Assembly (NCBI GenBank): GCA_035478835.1
Contig: DATIJH010000001.1
Span: 1-64,000, forward strand
DNA length: 64,000 nucleotides
Source: DATASD01 sp035478835
Lineage (GTDB): Bacteria; Patescibacteriota; Saccharimonadia; Saccharimonadales; UBA4665
Reading direction: 5' to 3'
Notes under the pieces: model-generated
The model's input: only the letters and a program-made list of their open reading frames with translations
Told to the model about the DNA's origin: nothing
Databases searched by the model: none
Program-made: the position numbers and the translations under genes
Shown: positions 16,045 through 24,497 of the stretch, one piece after another
How the letters are laid out: each line of letters starts with the position of its first letter
Position numbering within the stretch: position 1 is the first letter of the stretch

Positions 16045-16824
16045 ATGACCCAACCGCACGAAGCCAATAAGATCACCCCGGAGTATTGGGGCGGCTACGA
16101 TATATGCAACGAAGCCACCTTTATAAATGAGCCAGTTATTCCGGAAGTCCGCCTTACCCGCAAAGAGTTTGCGCACGCTCAGCGGGAGCTGCGATATGGT
16201 GTGGGGCAAGTCGCTGCCGGCAATGCAACAGAAATAAGATATCAGGCCGGCAACGTATTCGACCCTTCGCTTGAAGATGGGAGTCTGGTTGTCGTAGATA
16301 CCGAACTCATTAGCCGGCGAACATTCGATGATCCGCGGGATGCGTGGAGCGTTAGTCAAATTTGGAACAACGAGCCGGTGATGACCCGGCCGTACAGCGA
16401 GTTTTGGCTTGCCCATCAGGACTACACCACAGCGCGCACGCACGTCGGCTGCGAGGTGCTGGCCATCGCGGGCACGACTTACCTCAGAATGCTGCAATGG
16501 GGCGTCATCATGAGGCGCAAAGAAGGCAGAGCCATACAGCCGTTTGCGTTCGATATGACCGAACTCATGCATTCCGGAAAAATCTACACACCGCCAATCC
16601 CTCGGCGCGATCCCGAGCTGCAGGAGCCGGTTATACCCATACCGGTCAACACTGGCGAAGTACAGATTTGGCCGCGGTTGACGTCGCCCGGATGTAAGCT
16701 GGATTTGTTTAGCCGCATCCGCTCGATTGACGTGGTGTATCCGGCGGCTGGCGACCGACAACCCGGGCAAAGCAGAAAACAGTGGCGGTTTGGCCTGCGT
16801 AAACCTGGCATCAATCCCGCGTAA
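16045..16824 (+). CDS. Hypothetical protein, 259 residues
   Basis: ATG 16045 is preceded by a GGGAG Shine-Dalgarno (about 16030). Soluble, with a run of aromatic and His residues in the middle (SEFWLAHQDYTTARTHVGCE) and a proline-rich hinge (PPIPRRDPELQEPVIPIP). No catalytic pattern recognised. Probably cotranscribed with the 214-residue gene; the HAD gene begins 20 bases beyond its stop but has its own -10. Confidence 0.55.
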   Translation: MTQPHEANKITPEYWGGYDICNEATFINEPVIPEVRLTRKEFAHAQRELRYGVGQVAAGNATEIRYQAGNVFDPSLEDGSLVVVDTELISRRTFDDPRDAWSVSQIWNNEPVMTRPYSEFWLAHQDYTTARTHVGCEVLAIAGTTYLRMLQWGVIMRRKEGRAIQPFAFDMTELMHSGKIYTPPIPRRDPELQEPVIPIPVNTGEVQIWPRLTSPGCKLDLFSRIRSIDVVYPAAGDRQPGQSRKQWRFGLRKPGINPA

Positions 16825-16843
16825 CTTCTGGTATGATAGAGCG

Positions 16844-17461
16844 ATGATTAAAGCAGTCGGATTTGACTACGGCGGTGTAATCGCCGGCCTCAAGCGCCCG
16901 GGCGAAGGCTTTAACGCCCGCGCCAGCCGGATACTCGACATGCCAGTCGAGGACTACAAGCAGATCTACTTTAGCAAGAACGAAGCCATCCTGACTGGTC
17001 AGATCGAAAGCTGGGGCGATTTTTGGCGGCAGTTCGTTACAGAGATTGGCAAGCCCGAAAGCTACAGCGCCATCATGGCGCTCAGCGACGAAACCAACCG
17101 GCAGCTCGACATTATTGATCCAAGTATGATCGGGCTGGTGGATGAGCTGCGCGGCAGCGGCTACATGACCGGCTTGCTCAGCAATAATACCGTCCAAAAC
17201 GGCGCGCGCATGCGGGAGCTTGGTGTGGACAAACATTTTGACGTGTTTCAGGTTTCCGCCGAGACCGGATTTATGAAGCCCGACCCGCGGGCGTTCGGCC
17301 ATTTTATACAGGCGCTGGGCGTGCAGCCGCCAGAGCTGGCGTTTGTTGACGACACCTTAAACAGTCTGAGCACGGCTAGCAGTGTTGGCTTTGCTGCCAT
17401 ACATTTTACGTCGCACGAACAGGCTCGCCAAGAGCTGGTTGACTATGGCGTCGTGTTCTGA
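16844..17461 (+). CDS. HAD-superfamily hydrolase (subfamily IA)
   Basis: 205 residues. Motif I is FDYGGVI (residues 6-12; nucleophile D7, the second Asp replaced by Gly as in epoxide-hydrolase-type and several phosphatase HADs), motif II LLSNNT, motif III Lys in ETGFMKPDPRAF, motif IV FVDDTLNS. The frame is open further upstream, but TATGAT (16832-16837) seven bases before ATG 16844 marks a leaderless start. Phosphatase or dehalogenase-like; substrate unknown. Confidence 0.85.
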   Translation: MIKAVGFDYGGVIAGLKRPGEGFNARASRILDMPVEDYKQIYFSKNEAILTGQIESWGDFWRQFVTEIGKPESYSAIMALSDETNRQLDIIDPSMIGLVDELRGSGYMTGLLSNNTVQNGARMRELGVDKHFDVFQVSAETGFMKPDPRAFGHFIQALGVQPPELAFVDDTLNSLSTASSVGFAAIHFTSHEQARQELVDYGVVF

Positions 17462-17522
17462 TGGCCACCACTAAATACACACGCGCTACACTGGTATTTG
17501 GTCATTAATAATCTGTAATTTC

Positions 17523-17546
17523 AAGACTAGCGCGCCTAGTTTTTTG
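17523..17546 (+). terminator. Probable terminator after the HAD gene
   Basis: ACTAG (17526-17530) pairs with CTAGT (17536-17540) around CGCGC, extended by A-T and G-T pairs, followed by T5. A short stem, so moderate confidence. Confidence 0.5.
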
Positions 17547-17580
17547 TTTGTACACTGAACTTAGTGATGTGAAAGCAGCA

Positions 17581-17628
17581 TTGACAAAAATACATATTCG
17601 TGTATAATAATAAATGTTGTGATCACAA
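17581..17628 (+). promoter_or_regulatory. Strong promoter with 12-base palindromic operator
   Basis: TTGACA (17581-17586), 16-base spacer, TATAAT (17603-17608), both perfect consensus. A perfect palindrome TTGTGATCACAA (17617-17628) covers the predicted transcription start, the classic position for a repressor operator. The half-sites TGTGA/TCACA are those used by CRP/FNR-type regulators but with no central spacer. Drives the 30-codon ORF at 17672. Confidence 0.8.
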
Positions 17629-17671
17629 AACAAACACATTAAAAACTAAAACAAAAAAGGAGCAAGACATA

Positions 17672-17764
17672 ATGAGTGTCTTTACCAAAAGTGGCTTAGC
17701 GTTTGAATTTGCGCCAACCAAGGATAAAAAAATCCTACGTATCGACAGAGTACTTGGCGCCTAA
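17672..17764 (+). CDS. 30-residue small protein behind a consensus promoter
   Basis: ATG 17672 with a strong AAGGAG Shine-Dalgarno (17657-17662). Peptide begins MSVFTKSGLAFEFAPTKDKK and ends in IDRVLGA. Promoter, operator, ribosome site and a terminator at 17806 make a complete single-gene unit of about 220 bases. It shares its first residues with the 68-residue ORF at 14732. No family recognised; too short for a catalytic domain, so a regulatory peptide, toxin or binding peptide are options. Confidence 0.55.
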   Translation: MSVFTKSGLAFEFAPTKDKKILRIDRVLGA

Positions 17765-17805
17765 GATGATTACATAATGTTTTAGCGTGGTCAGTCAATC
17801 ACAAA

Positions 17806-17838
17806 AGAAGTCCGGAAGCAATTCCGGGCTTCTTTTAT
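17806..17838 (+). terminator. Terminator of the 30-codon unit
   Basis: 12-bp stem (17806-17817 with 17822-17833, one T-G pair) closing a 4-base GCAA loop, then a T-rich tail. Confidence 0.8.
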
Positions 17839-17874
17839 TAGGAAAAGCGGCTTGTGATTGTATAATAAGAACAC

Positions 17875-18456
17875 ATGAATCTTGGTATTATCGCGCTCGT
17901 CTTTGGAGTTATATTTTTGGCTGAGCTGCCGGACAAATCGCTGTTCGCGTCGCTCGTTTTGGGTACGCGCTTTAAAGCGTGGTATGTATGGCTTGGCGCC
18001 GCGGCCGCGTTTTTGGCACATGTTATTATCGCTGTTCTGGCTGGTCACGCCTTGACGCTATTACCGCACAAATTAGTTGAAACGATCGTGGCGATTTTGT
18101 TCCTGGCCGGCGCGCTGCTCCTGTTCTTTGGTAAACATGGCGTGGAAGACGAAGAAGAAATGTCCAAGCCGCGCAGCCACAGTTTTATGAAAGTGTTCGG
18201 CACGGCTTTTGGCGTGATTTTTATTGGCGAATGGGGCGATATTACGCAGATCGCAACGGCAAACTATGCGGCGCAGTACCATGATCCGCTGAGCGTCGGC
18301 ATCGGCGCCACGCTTGGTTTGTGGGCAGTGACCGGTTTTGCCATCATTGCCGGCAAGCGGATTATTAAGCGCGTTCCGGTAAAGCTTTTGCAGCGCATTA
18401 CCGGTGTTATTCTGCTTGGCTTCGCTATATATAGTTTTGTACAAGTCTTGCGCTAA
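17875..18456 (+). CDS. GDT1/TMEM165 (UPF0016) family cation transporter
   Basis: 193 residues, about six helices in two repeats. Both family signatures E-x-G-D-(K/R)-(T/S) are present in variant form: AELPDKS near residue 15 and GEWGDIT near residue 120. These proteins export Mn2+ or Ca2+ (MneA in Vibrio, TMEM165 in Golgi). The two repeats are joined by an acidic cytoplasmic loop (GVEDEEEMSK). TATAAT at 17861-17866 lies 8 bases before ATG 17875, so the mRNA is leaderless. Confidence 0.87.
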   Translation: MNLGIIALVFGVIFLAELPDKSLFASLVLGTRFKAWYVWLGAAAAFLAHVIIAVLAGHALTLLPHKLVETIVAILFLAGALLLFFGKHGVEDEEEMSKPRSHSFMKVFGTAFGVIFIGEWGDITQIATANYAAQYHDPLSVGIGATLGLWAVTGFAIIAGKRIIKRVPVKLLQRITGVILLGFAIYSFVQVLR

Positions 18457-18468
18457 GCCGCGGCCGCG

Positions 18469-19164
18469 CTAGTCAACAACCTTGACGGTGGTGCCGATCG
18501 GACCCCAATTGTAGAGCCACTTTGCAGTAGCAAGCGGCAGTTCGACGCAGCCGTGTGAAGCGTCGGAGGTGTTGGGGTTGATGTTGCCAAAGGCGGTGTC
18601 GGCGCGCCAGGTTGCATCATGGAAACCATAGGTGCCGTACTGATTATTGAGGAACGGCATCCAGTAGTAGACGTAATCGTTCCAGCTGCCGGTGCTGTCC
18701 GAGCCGCGCAGATACAGGTTGGTCTGTTTGGCGTAGACGTGATATGTACCGCGGGGGGTGAGATCGGCGGCAAGTTTTTCCATGCCAGTCACCACAGGCG
18801 ATTCGTACACTTGTTGCTCGGCGGCACAGGCCCACATGTGGCGGGCGCTGATGCTTACGAGTACAAAGTGCGGATCGGTGTTGCCGGTGCATTTGGTTGG
18901 CGCGGGCGTTGGGGAAGGGGTTGGAGTTGTGTTGCTGGTTGACTGTGCCGGCAGACTTTGTTGGGCAGCCAGGCCTTTTGGCGTGTTCGCGGCTGTATGT
19001 GCTGTGTTCGTAACGGGCAGGGTAGTTCTGGTGTGCGCATACACCACAAAGCCGCCGCAGATCGCGGCAACAGCAACAAGCAATACGACAAGCTGCACCA
19101 ACCGGCGGCGCGGCCGGGAAGGGGCAGAACGATTGCGGGAATTGTAGTTGTAATGGCGCTTCAT
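18469..19164 (-). CDS. L,D-transpeptidase (YkuD domain), membrane anchored
   Basis: 231 residues from ATG 19164 (ATG 19170 also possible; TATAGT at 19175-19180 puts the RNA start between them). One N-terminal helix (residues ~22-45), a Pro/Thr-rich linker, then the YkuD catalytic domain with the hallmark H-G-F-H-D and S-H-G-C-V-E-L (catalytic Cys). It makes 3-3 crosslinks in peptidoglycan or attaches wall proteins outside the membrane. Divergent from the CDP-alcohol phosphatidyltransferase gene. Confidence 0.9.
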   Translation of the reverse strand: MKRHYNYNSRNRSAPSRPRRRLVQLVVLLVAVAAICGGFVVYAHTRTTLPVTNTAHTAANTPKGLAAQQSLPAQSTSNTTPTPSPTPAPTKCTGNTDPHFVLVSISARHMWACAAEQQVYESPVVTGMEKLAADLTPRGTYHVYAKQTNLYLRGSDSTGSWNDYVYYWMPFLNNQYGTYGFHDATWRADTAFGNINPNTSDASHGCVELPLATAKWLYNWGPIGTTVKVVD

Positions 19165-19225
19165 TAACATCTTAACTATACAATGCAGAAGCTTTTTCGT
19201 ACAGCTGGGCGCATATGCGACAGAC

Positions 19226-19254
19226 TTGCGAAACCTGCAAACACCTGATATGAT
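19226..19254 (+). promoter_or_regulatory. Promoter of the CDP-alcohol phosphatidyltransferase gene
   Basis: TTGCGA (19226-19231), 17-base spacer, TATGAT (19249-19254); ATG 19264 is 9 bases after the -10, so again leaderless or nearly so. Confidence 0.6.
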
Positions 19255-19263
19255 TGCCGCACA

Positions 19264-19989
19264 ATGGAACTGCACCGCGTCGTCGGAAAATCGGATTGGG
19301 AGAATATCCCGCCGGAAGAATGGAACTGGTGGCAGCGGCAGGCTGCGCGGACAAACGGATGGGGGACGCCGGCCAATGTGGTGACTGGCGGCGGTACTGC
19401 TGCGTTTTTCGTTGGCCTTGGCGAGGTGGTGGCCCATAACTGGGTGGCTGCCGGAGCTTGCATTACGGGCGCGCGGCTCTGCGATTGGGTCGATGGTTAT
19501 ATTGCCGACAAAACCGGCACTAAGTGTGTACAGGGCCAGGCGCTGGATGCCGGACTAGACAAACTCCAGCTCCTTGCGGCGCTCGGCCTGCTAACGGCTA
19601 CTAATATTATGCCGTGGGAAATGAGCGTTCCGATCGTAGGAGTGCAAGCTGTTACTGCCGCCGTTTCTTACGAGGGTCGCCGTCGAGGCGTAAACATACA
19701 GCCAAACGCGCCAGGTAAACTAGCAATGGCCTTTGCTTCTGGCTCAGTTATATTCGATATTGGCTCCCGTGCTGCAGAAGTATTCGGCGGCGCGCAGTCG
19801 GAGGCTGCCACGGTGGCACAGTCAGTTTTGGAGTATTCGGCATATGGCGGTGCGGCGGGCACCGTAGGAGCCGGCCTACTAGCTTCGGCAGGATATGCCT
19901 GGCAGACGTGGGGTCCGGACTCGAAAGTTATCGAAATAGCGCCAGTCCCGGAAATCGAAACAGCGCCACCATCAACGACAGAGCTATAA
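19264..19989 (+). CDS. CDP-alcohol phosphatidyltransferase family protein
   Basis: 241 residues. The CDP-AP signature is readable as CDWVDGYIAD...GQALDAGLDK (residues ~77-103): all four metal-binding Asp are present, with DG then AD instead of the usual AR before the G-x3-D-x3-D half. Several hydrophobic helices follow; the C-terminal 25 residues are acidic and proline-rich. Members make phosphatidylglycerophosphate, phosphatidylinositol or similar lipids. The Arg to Asp change is unusual but not at a metal ligand. It overlaps the convergent DMT gene by 6 bases. Confidence 0.8.
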   Translation: MELHRVVGKSDWENIPPEEWNWWQRQAARTNGWGTPANVVTGGGTAAFFVGLGEVVAHNWVAAGACITGARLCDWVDGYIADKTGTKCVQGQALDAGLDKLQLLAALGLLTATNIMPWEMSVPIVGVQAVTAAVSYEGRRRGVNIQPNAPGKLAMAFASGSVIFDIGSRAAEVFGGAQSEAATVAQSVLEYSAYGGAAGTVGAGLLASAGYAWQTWGPDSKVIEIAPVPEIETAPPSTTEL

Positions 19990-20832
19990 CGCTGCGATTT
20001 TCGTGGTATGCCGCGTGACCATCATCAAATATAAGGTGCCGGCCACCGACAGGCCGAGCCCCAGCACTACGGCGTACCAGCGCCCGGCGCGCACCGTATC
20101 GCCAAGCACGGCGAGTCCGATGATCGCCGGTACAAACGTCTGTGAAATCGTCAAACAGGCATTCGCCACCGTGGCATGTGTGCGCTGCAAAGCAGTCGAA
20201 AACAAAAGCACGCCCACAATGCCGCTGGCGATCAAGCCGTACAAAAGCGGGCCGGTAAGTGCGTGCCAGAGCGGGTGAGGCAAGGGGAAGACGCGGCTAA
20301 TGACCGACGTCTCGCCAAAGGCTACTCCGCCCAGCAGCGCCACGCCGGCGGTAGCTGCCAACTGTTTTGAGCGGCCAACCGCCGCCGCCAGTACCAATGC
20401 CACGATCGGCACAAGTGCCAGAGCCCATTCGATATGCAAACTTACTGTCCGCGGCGCTTCTTGCCCAGCGGCCAGCCCCAGCACGCCCAAACCGCACAAC
20501 ACTAAAATAACTGCAAAGTAAGCGCGCTTTGGCAGCGGCGTGTGCAACACAAAGTGCTCGAGCAGCGCCGTAATCAGTAAGTTGGACGACACGATCGCCT
20601 CGGCAAAAAACAGCGGAATGTGCTGCACGGCCAAGTACACAAACACCCAGCCGAGCGTGTCAATAACGACGCCCAGCACGTACTTCCAATTATGCAGCAG
20701 CGACCACAAAAAACCGAGCTTGATGCCATGCACCGGCTTTTCCTTGTCGGCGCTCGCCTTTTGCAATATGGCGCCAATGCCAGTGCAAAGCGCACACGCA
20801 AAAGCTGCCAAAATCGAGAGAAAAAATATCAT
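19984..20832 (-). CDS. DMT/EamA family transporter
   Basis: 282 residues, ten predicted helices in two repeats as in drug/metabolite transporters, beginning MIFFLSILAAFACALCTGIGAILQK; second repeat opens around VALLGGVAFGETSVISRV. The sequence resembles the subgroup sometimes annotated as multidrug or NIPA-like Mg transporters (ILQKxSAD near the start). Substrate unknown. Confidence 0.78.
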   Translation of the reverse strand: MIFFLSILAAFACALCTGIGAILQKASADKEKPVHGIKLGFLWSLLHNWKYVLGVVIDTLGWVFVYLAVQHIPLFFAEAIVSSNLLITALLEHFVLHTPLPKRAYFAVILVLCGLGVLGLAAGQEAPRTVSLHIEWALALVPIVALVLAAAVGRSKQLAATAGVALLGGVAFGETSVISRVFPLPHPLWHALTGPLLYGLIASGIVGVLLFSTALQRTHATVANACLTISQTFVPAIIGLAVLGDTVRAGRWYAVVLGLGLSVAGTLYLMMVTRHTTKIAAL

Positions 20833-20927
20833 GCCCCTAGTGTATCAGTATTTCGTGGTCTAGGACGAACGCTCGCCAGCTGCATATTGCCTGAATAATA
20901 CACTCCCTGCCGGCCTAACTGCTGCGT

Positions 20928-20961
20928 TTTAAGGCTTTTCTAAAGCTGGCCGGCCTACTAT
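20928..20961 (+). promoter_or_regulatory. CiaR-like box 1 and promoter (winged-helix gene)
   Basis: Direct repeat TTTAAG (20928-20933), N5, TCTAAA (20939-20944), then 11 bases to the -10 TACTAT (20956-20961). No -35 is needed; the second half-site takes its place, as for PhoB/CiaR-type activators. The leader of about 35 bases carries AAAGGAGG at 20988-20995. Confidence 0.6.
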
Positions 20962-21002
20962 AAAAGCACCTTCAACTAACCATAAGCAAAGGAGGAAATA
21001 AT

Positions 21003-21260
21003 ATGCGAGCAATTACATTACCAGAGGATTACGCGATCGTCCTGCAGCAAGTTGACGAGATCGGCGAAGAAGATTTTACAGCGCTGGCCGAGAGCCTGCG
21101 TTATGACCGCAAACGCCTGGCGCACATTGTGCAGGCGCTGCGCAACAAGGGTTTGATTTCGGTTACGAGACGCGGTTCATGGATTCGGCTCAGCACCAAG
21201 GGGCGGCAGCTTATCGCCTATTTGTGGCCGGAGTCGCGCATGGGGCCATCGATGGCCTGA
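21003..21260 (+). CDS. Small winged-helix DNA-binding protein
   Basis: 85 residues with the shape of a MarR/PadR-type winged helix: helix EEDFTALAESLRYDRKRLAHIVQALRNKGLI (turn and recognition helix) followed by a two-stranded wing VTRRGSWIRLSTKG. A very strong Shine-Dalgarno (AAAGGAGG) lies 7 bases from the ATG. Its promoter carries the same direct repeat as the two-component and ABC promoters downstream, so it probably belongs to that regulon and may be an extra transcription factor in it. Confidence 0.7.
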   Translation: MRAITLPEDYAIVLQQVDEIGEEDFTALAESLRYDRKRLAHIVQALRNKGLISVTRRGSWIRLSTKGRQLIAYLWPESRMGPSMA

Positions 21261-21276
21261 TGCGCCGTGCCAAAAC

Positions 21277-21309
21277 TTTAAGGTAAACCTAAGGATCGGC
21301 GCGTAAACT
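21277..21309 (+). promoter_or_regulatory. CiaR-like box 2 and promoter (response regulator)
   Basis: TTTAAG (21277-21282), N5, CCTAAG (21288-21293), then 10 bases to TAAACT (21304-21309). ATG 21317 is 7 bases after the -10, so the regulator mRNA is leaderless. Suggests autoregulation. Confidence 0.6.
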
Positions 21310-21316
21310 ATGACGT

Positions 21317-21994
21317 ATGCGTGTACTGATTATCGAAGATGAGCACAAAATCGCCAACGCCGTTCGCGAGGGATTAAGCAGCGAGTCGTTTGCGGCCGAC
21401 GTCTGTCACGACGGCGAAGAAGGCCTGAACGCGGCGCTCTTTGAGGAGTACGACCTCATTATTTTAGACCGCATGCTGCCGGGCGGCATGGATGGCGTAG
21501 AGATTTGCCGCAAAATCCGCGCCGCCGGCAACCACGTGCCGATCCTGATTCTGACCGCTAAAGACCAAGTGCGCGACCGCGTCGAGGGCCTCAATGCCGG
21601 CGCAGATGATTATCTCGTTAAGCCGTTCTCGTTTGAGGAATTGCTGGCGCGCGTTAAAGCTTTGCTGCGCCGCCCGCACGACTCGCTTGGCGAAACGCTG
21701 CAGGCCGCCGACCTCACCCTCGACACGGTGAGCAAAGAGGTGCGTCGTGCCGGTAAGTCCATCCAGCTTTCCAGCAAAGAGTACGCGCTGCTGGAATACC
21801 TGCTGCGCAACAAAGAAAAGGTGCTTAGTAAACACAATATTATGTCGCACGTTTGGGATTTTGACGCCGATATTTTGCCGAACACCGTCGAAGTTTTCAT
21901 CACCTACTTGCGCGCCAAGATTGACAAACCGTTTGACGGGCCGCGGCTCATCCAGACCGTGCGTGGCTTTGGCTATAGGCTGGGAGCTTCCTAA
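21317..21994 (+). CDS. OmpR/PhoB-family response regulator
   Basis: 225 residues: receiver domain with acidic pocket IIEDE (residues 4-8), phospho-acceptor Asp in LIILDRMLP, Thr/Lys pair in LTAKD and VKPFSFEEL, then a winged-helix effector ending in the typical VRGFGYRLG. Binds direct repeats as a dimer. The histidine kinase gene starts 1 base after its stop. Proposed to act on the four TTTAAG-type boxes between 20928 and 25228. Confidence 0.95.
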   Translation: MRVLIIEDEHKIANAVREGLSSESFAADVCHDGEEGLNAALFEEYDLIILDRMLPGGMDGVEICRKIRAAGNHVPILILTAKDQVRDRVEGLNAGADDYLVKPFSFEELLARVKALLRRPHDSLGETLQAADLTLDTVSKEVRRAGKSIQLSSKEYALLEYLLRNKEKVLSKHNIMSHVWDFDADILPNTVEVFITYLRAKIDKPFDGPRLIQTVRGFGYRLGAS

Positions 21995-21995
21995 A

Positions 21996-23024
21996 GTGAA
22001 GACCACGATCGCCGGGTTTGTGCAATCGCTCAAGTCAACGACAGCGCGGCTCGCTCTGTCGTATTTAGCAATTATTATGGCCATGAGCGCCGGGTTTAGC
22101 TGTGTGTTTTATTACACGTCATCGCATGAGCTCGGCCGGCAGGTGCCGCCGGATTCGGCCTGGGGCAGCAGCTACGTGCAAACCTGGCCGGCGAGCGATT
22201 ATGACTACAAAGGTTTTTTTGAACGGCGCATTACCGAAGGACGGGGTGATCTACTCGGTAAATTAATTATACTTAACATGTTAACCTTGGCGGCCGGGGC
22301 ATTTTTGAGTTATTACCTGGCGCGACGCACGCTGCAGCCGATCGAGCACGCCATGGAAGCGCAAAGCCGCTTTGCCTCCGACGCCAGCCACGAGCTGCGC
22401 ACGCCCCTTACCGTTATTCAAACCGAAAACGAAGTCGCCCTGCGCAGCAGCGGTCTCACCCTTGCGCACGCCAAAAATCTTTTACGCAGCAACTTGGAAG
22501 AAGTCATGCGGCTGCGCGATTTATCTGACGGTCTGCTGCGGCTGGCGCGCGGCGACCAAACCATACAGGTGCAGCCGGTATGGCTCGACGATATTGCCAG
22601 AGATGCCATGAACCGCGTGATCAGCGCGGCACAAGCCAAAGACATTACCATCGAAGATACGGTGCCGCACGTGCGGATTGAAGCCGACCCGGCAAGCCTG
22701 GCGCAAGTGCTGGTGATTTTGCTCGATAACGCTATAAAATACAGTGCCAAGCACGCGCGTGTGAATTTGACGGGCGCCGGCGGGAAAGTTGCCAGCGTTA
22801 GCGTGCGCGACAATGGCCCGGGCATCGCTGCCGAGCATTTGCCGCATATCTTTGACCGGTTTTACCGTGTAGATCAGGCTCGCAGCAAACAGGCGGCGAG
22901 CGGCTACGGGCTGGGCCTCGCCATTGCCCGCAAGATTATTGAGCAGCACGGCGGCTCGATCCATGTGAAGAGCACGGTCGGCAAAGGCTCGGTGTTTACG
23001 ATGCGTCTGCCGCGCGCTTCGTAA
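21996..23024 (+). CDS. Sensor histidine kinase
   Basis: 342 residues from GTG 21996; the frame stays open further upstream only inside the regulator gene. Two transmembrane helices (near residues 20-40 and 88-105) enclose a short external loop of about 45 residues, too small for a large ligand domain. H-box ASHELRTPLT (phospho-His ~131), N-box LLDNAIKYS, G-boxes RDNGPGI and GYGLGLAIA. Phosphorylates the adjacent regulator. The short sensor suggests sensing in the membrane or of envelope stress, fitting the adjacent ABC system. Confidence 0.95.
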   Translation: MKTTIAGFVQSLKSTTARLALSYLAIIMAMSAGFSCVFYYTSSHELGRQVPPDSAWGSSYVQTWPASDYDYKGFFERRITEGRGDLLGKLIILNMLTLAAGAFLSYYLARRTLQPIEHAMEAQSRFASDASHELRTPLTVIQTENEVALRSSGLTLAHAKNLLRSNLEEVMRLRDLSDGLLRLARGDQTIQVQPVWLDDIARDAMNRVISAAQAKDITIEDTVPHVRIEADPASLAQVLVILLDNAIKYSAKHARVNLTGAGGKVASVSVRDNGPGIAAEHLPHIFDRFYRVDQARSKQAASGYGLGLAIARKIIEQHGGSIHVKSTVGKGSVFTMRLPRAS

Positions 23025-23036
23025 GGTGTAAAACGC

Positions 23037-23070
23037 TTTAAGCTTGCTTTAATTACGGGCGTGCTATATT
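23037..23070 (+). promoter_or_regulatory. CiaR-like box 3 and promoter (ABC system)
   Basis: TTTAAG (23037-23042), N5, TTTAAT (23048-23053), then 11 bases to TATATT (23065-23070). Closest of the four to a perfect repeat. Lies between the kinase stop and the permease ATG at 23099. Confidence 0.7.
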
Positions 23071-23098
23071 CGGCACATCACGTAAATAAGGGCAATAT

Positions 23099-24484
23099 AT
23101 GAATGTCATAACCAGAGGAGTGCGCAATGCGTTCCGTAATGTGGTGCGCACGGTTTCGATCGTGGTCATTTTGGGGCTGAGCATGGGGCTTGCGCTCGCC
23201 ATGCTGGTGGCGCACCAAGCGGTGGGAGAGAAAATAAAATCGGTGCAGGCGTCCATCGGCAACACGGTGAGTATTTCGCCGGCCGGGGTGCGCGGATTCG
23301 AAGGCGGCGGCAATGCTTTGACCGAAACCCAGCTCGTCGCGGTGCAAAAACTGGCGCATGTGACGGCAATGGCCGAGACGCTGCAGGACCGGTTGACCAC
23401 CGACAATAGTAATTTGGCATCGGCCATTGATGCCGGTACGCTCGGCCAGCGGTTCGCTAGAAATAATGGCGAAAAGTTTGTGCCGCGCGATAATGGCAAT
23501 ACCAGCTTTGCCGGCGGTGATCAGGGCGCAGCCGTTTCGTTCACGCCGCCAATTTCGGTGACTGGCACGAACACGCCGGCCCGGTTGGAATCGACCCAGG
23601 GCGGCGGCACATTCAAACTGACGAGTGGCGCGGTATTTACTGGCAACAGCACAGACAACGTGGCGCTGGTGGGCAGCACACTGGCGGCCAAGAACAGTCT
23701 TAAAGTCGGCTCGACGTTTACGGCGTACGGCACAGCTGTTAAAGTTGCTGGCATTTTTGACGCGGGCAATGCCTTTAGTAACAACCAAGCGATTATGCCG
23801 CTGGCGACGGTGCAAAAACTCTCCAACCAAGCTGGCGCGGTTACGAGTGCCACGGCCACGATTGACTCGGTCACAAATGTGGCGAGTGCGACGGCGGCGA
23901 TCCAGAAATCGCTTGGCAGCGCCGCGGACGTCACGAACGGTGCCGAAGAAGCGCAGCAAGCAATTGCACCGCTGCAAAACATCCAGACTATCTCGCTGTA
24001 TAGTTGGATTGGTGCGGTATTGGCCGGCGCAGCGATAATTCTGATGACGATGGTGATGATTGTACGGGAGCGCCGCCGGGAAATCGGTGTAATCAAGGCC
24101 ATCGGCGCTTCAAATGGCACGGTGATGTCGCAGTTTATGGTTGAGGCCGCAACGCTGACGGTGCTGGGCTCGGTAATTGGCATAGTGCTCGGCGTTATCG
24201 CCGGCAACCCGATTACGCGGCTGCTTGTTGATAACGGCAGTAATCCCGGCAACGGCATGGCAATTAGTGCGAGCCCCGGGGGCCACGCCTTTGCTGGCGA
24301 CGGACGATTGCGCGGTGCATTCGGCGGCTTGCACCAAAGCCTCACCAACATCCACGCGGTTGTGGGCTGGGACATCATTGCCTACGGTTTGGGCGCCGCG
24401 ATCTTGATTGCCATTGCTGGCAGCGCGCTCGCCTCGTTCTTTATTGCAAAAATCCGTCCGGCGGAAGTCATGCGGGCAGAATAG
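23099..24484 (+). CDS. MacB/FtsX-type ABC transporter permease
   Basis: 461 residues: N-terminal helix (TVSIVVILGLSMGLALAMLVAH), a 250-residue external MacB-PCD-like domain rich in Gly/Ala/Thr, then three C-terminal helices with the cytoplasmic RERRREIGVIKAIGAS motif that is diagnostic for FtsX/LolC/MacB permeases. An unusual Gly-rich insert lies between the last helices (SASPGGHAFAGDGRLRGAFGG). Works with the ATPase encoded next; such systems transmit force across the membrane for lipoprotein or antimicrobial-peptide handling. Confidence 0.88.
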   Translation: MNVITRGVRNAFRNVVRTVSIVVILGLSMGLALAMLVAHQAVGEKIKSVQASIGNTVSISPAGVRGFEGGGNALTETQLVAVQKLAHVTAMAETLQDRLTTDNSNLASAIDAGTLGQRFARNNGEKFVPRDNGNTSFAGGDQGAAVSFTPPISVTGTNTPARLESTQGGGTFKLTSGAVFTGNSTDNVALVGSTLAAKNSLKVGSTFTAYGTAVKVAGIFDAGNAFSNNQAIMPLATVQKLSNQAGAVTSATATIDSVTNVASATAAIQKSLGSAADVTNGAEEAQQAIAPLQNIQTISLYSWIGAVLAGAAIILMTMVMIVRERRREIGVIKAIGASNGTVMSQFMVEAATLTVLGSVIGIVLGVIAGNPITRLLVDNGSNPGNGMAISASPGGHAFAGDGRLRGAFGGLHQSLTNIHAVVGWDIIAYGLGAAILIAIAGSALASFFIAKIRPAEVMRAE

Positions 24485-24497
24485 GAAGGAACTCTAT

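Noticed and set aside
15961..16770. Minus-strand frame of 269 codons across the 259-residue unknown gene
   Set aside because: The plus-strand gene has a GGGAG site and consistent neighbour spacing; the antisense frame has none.
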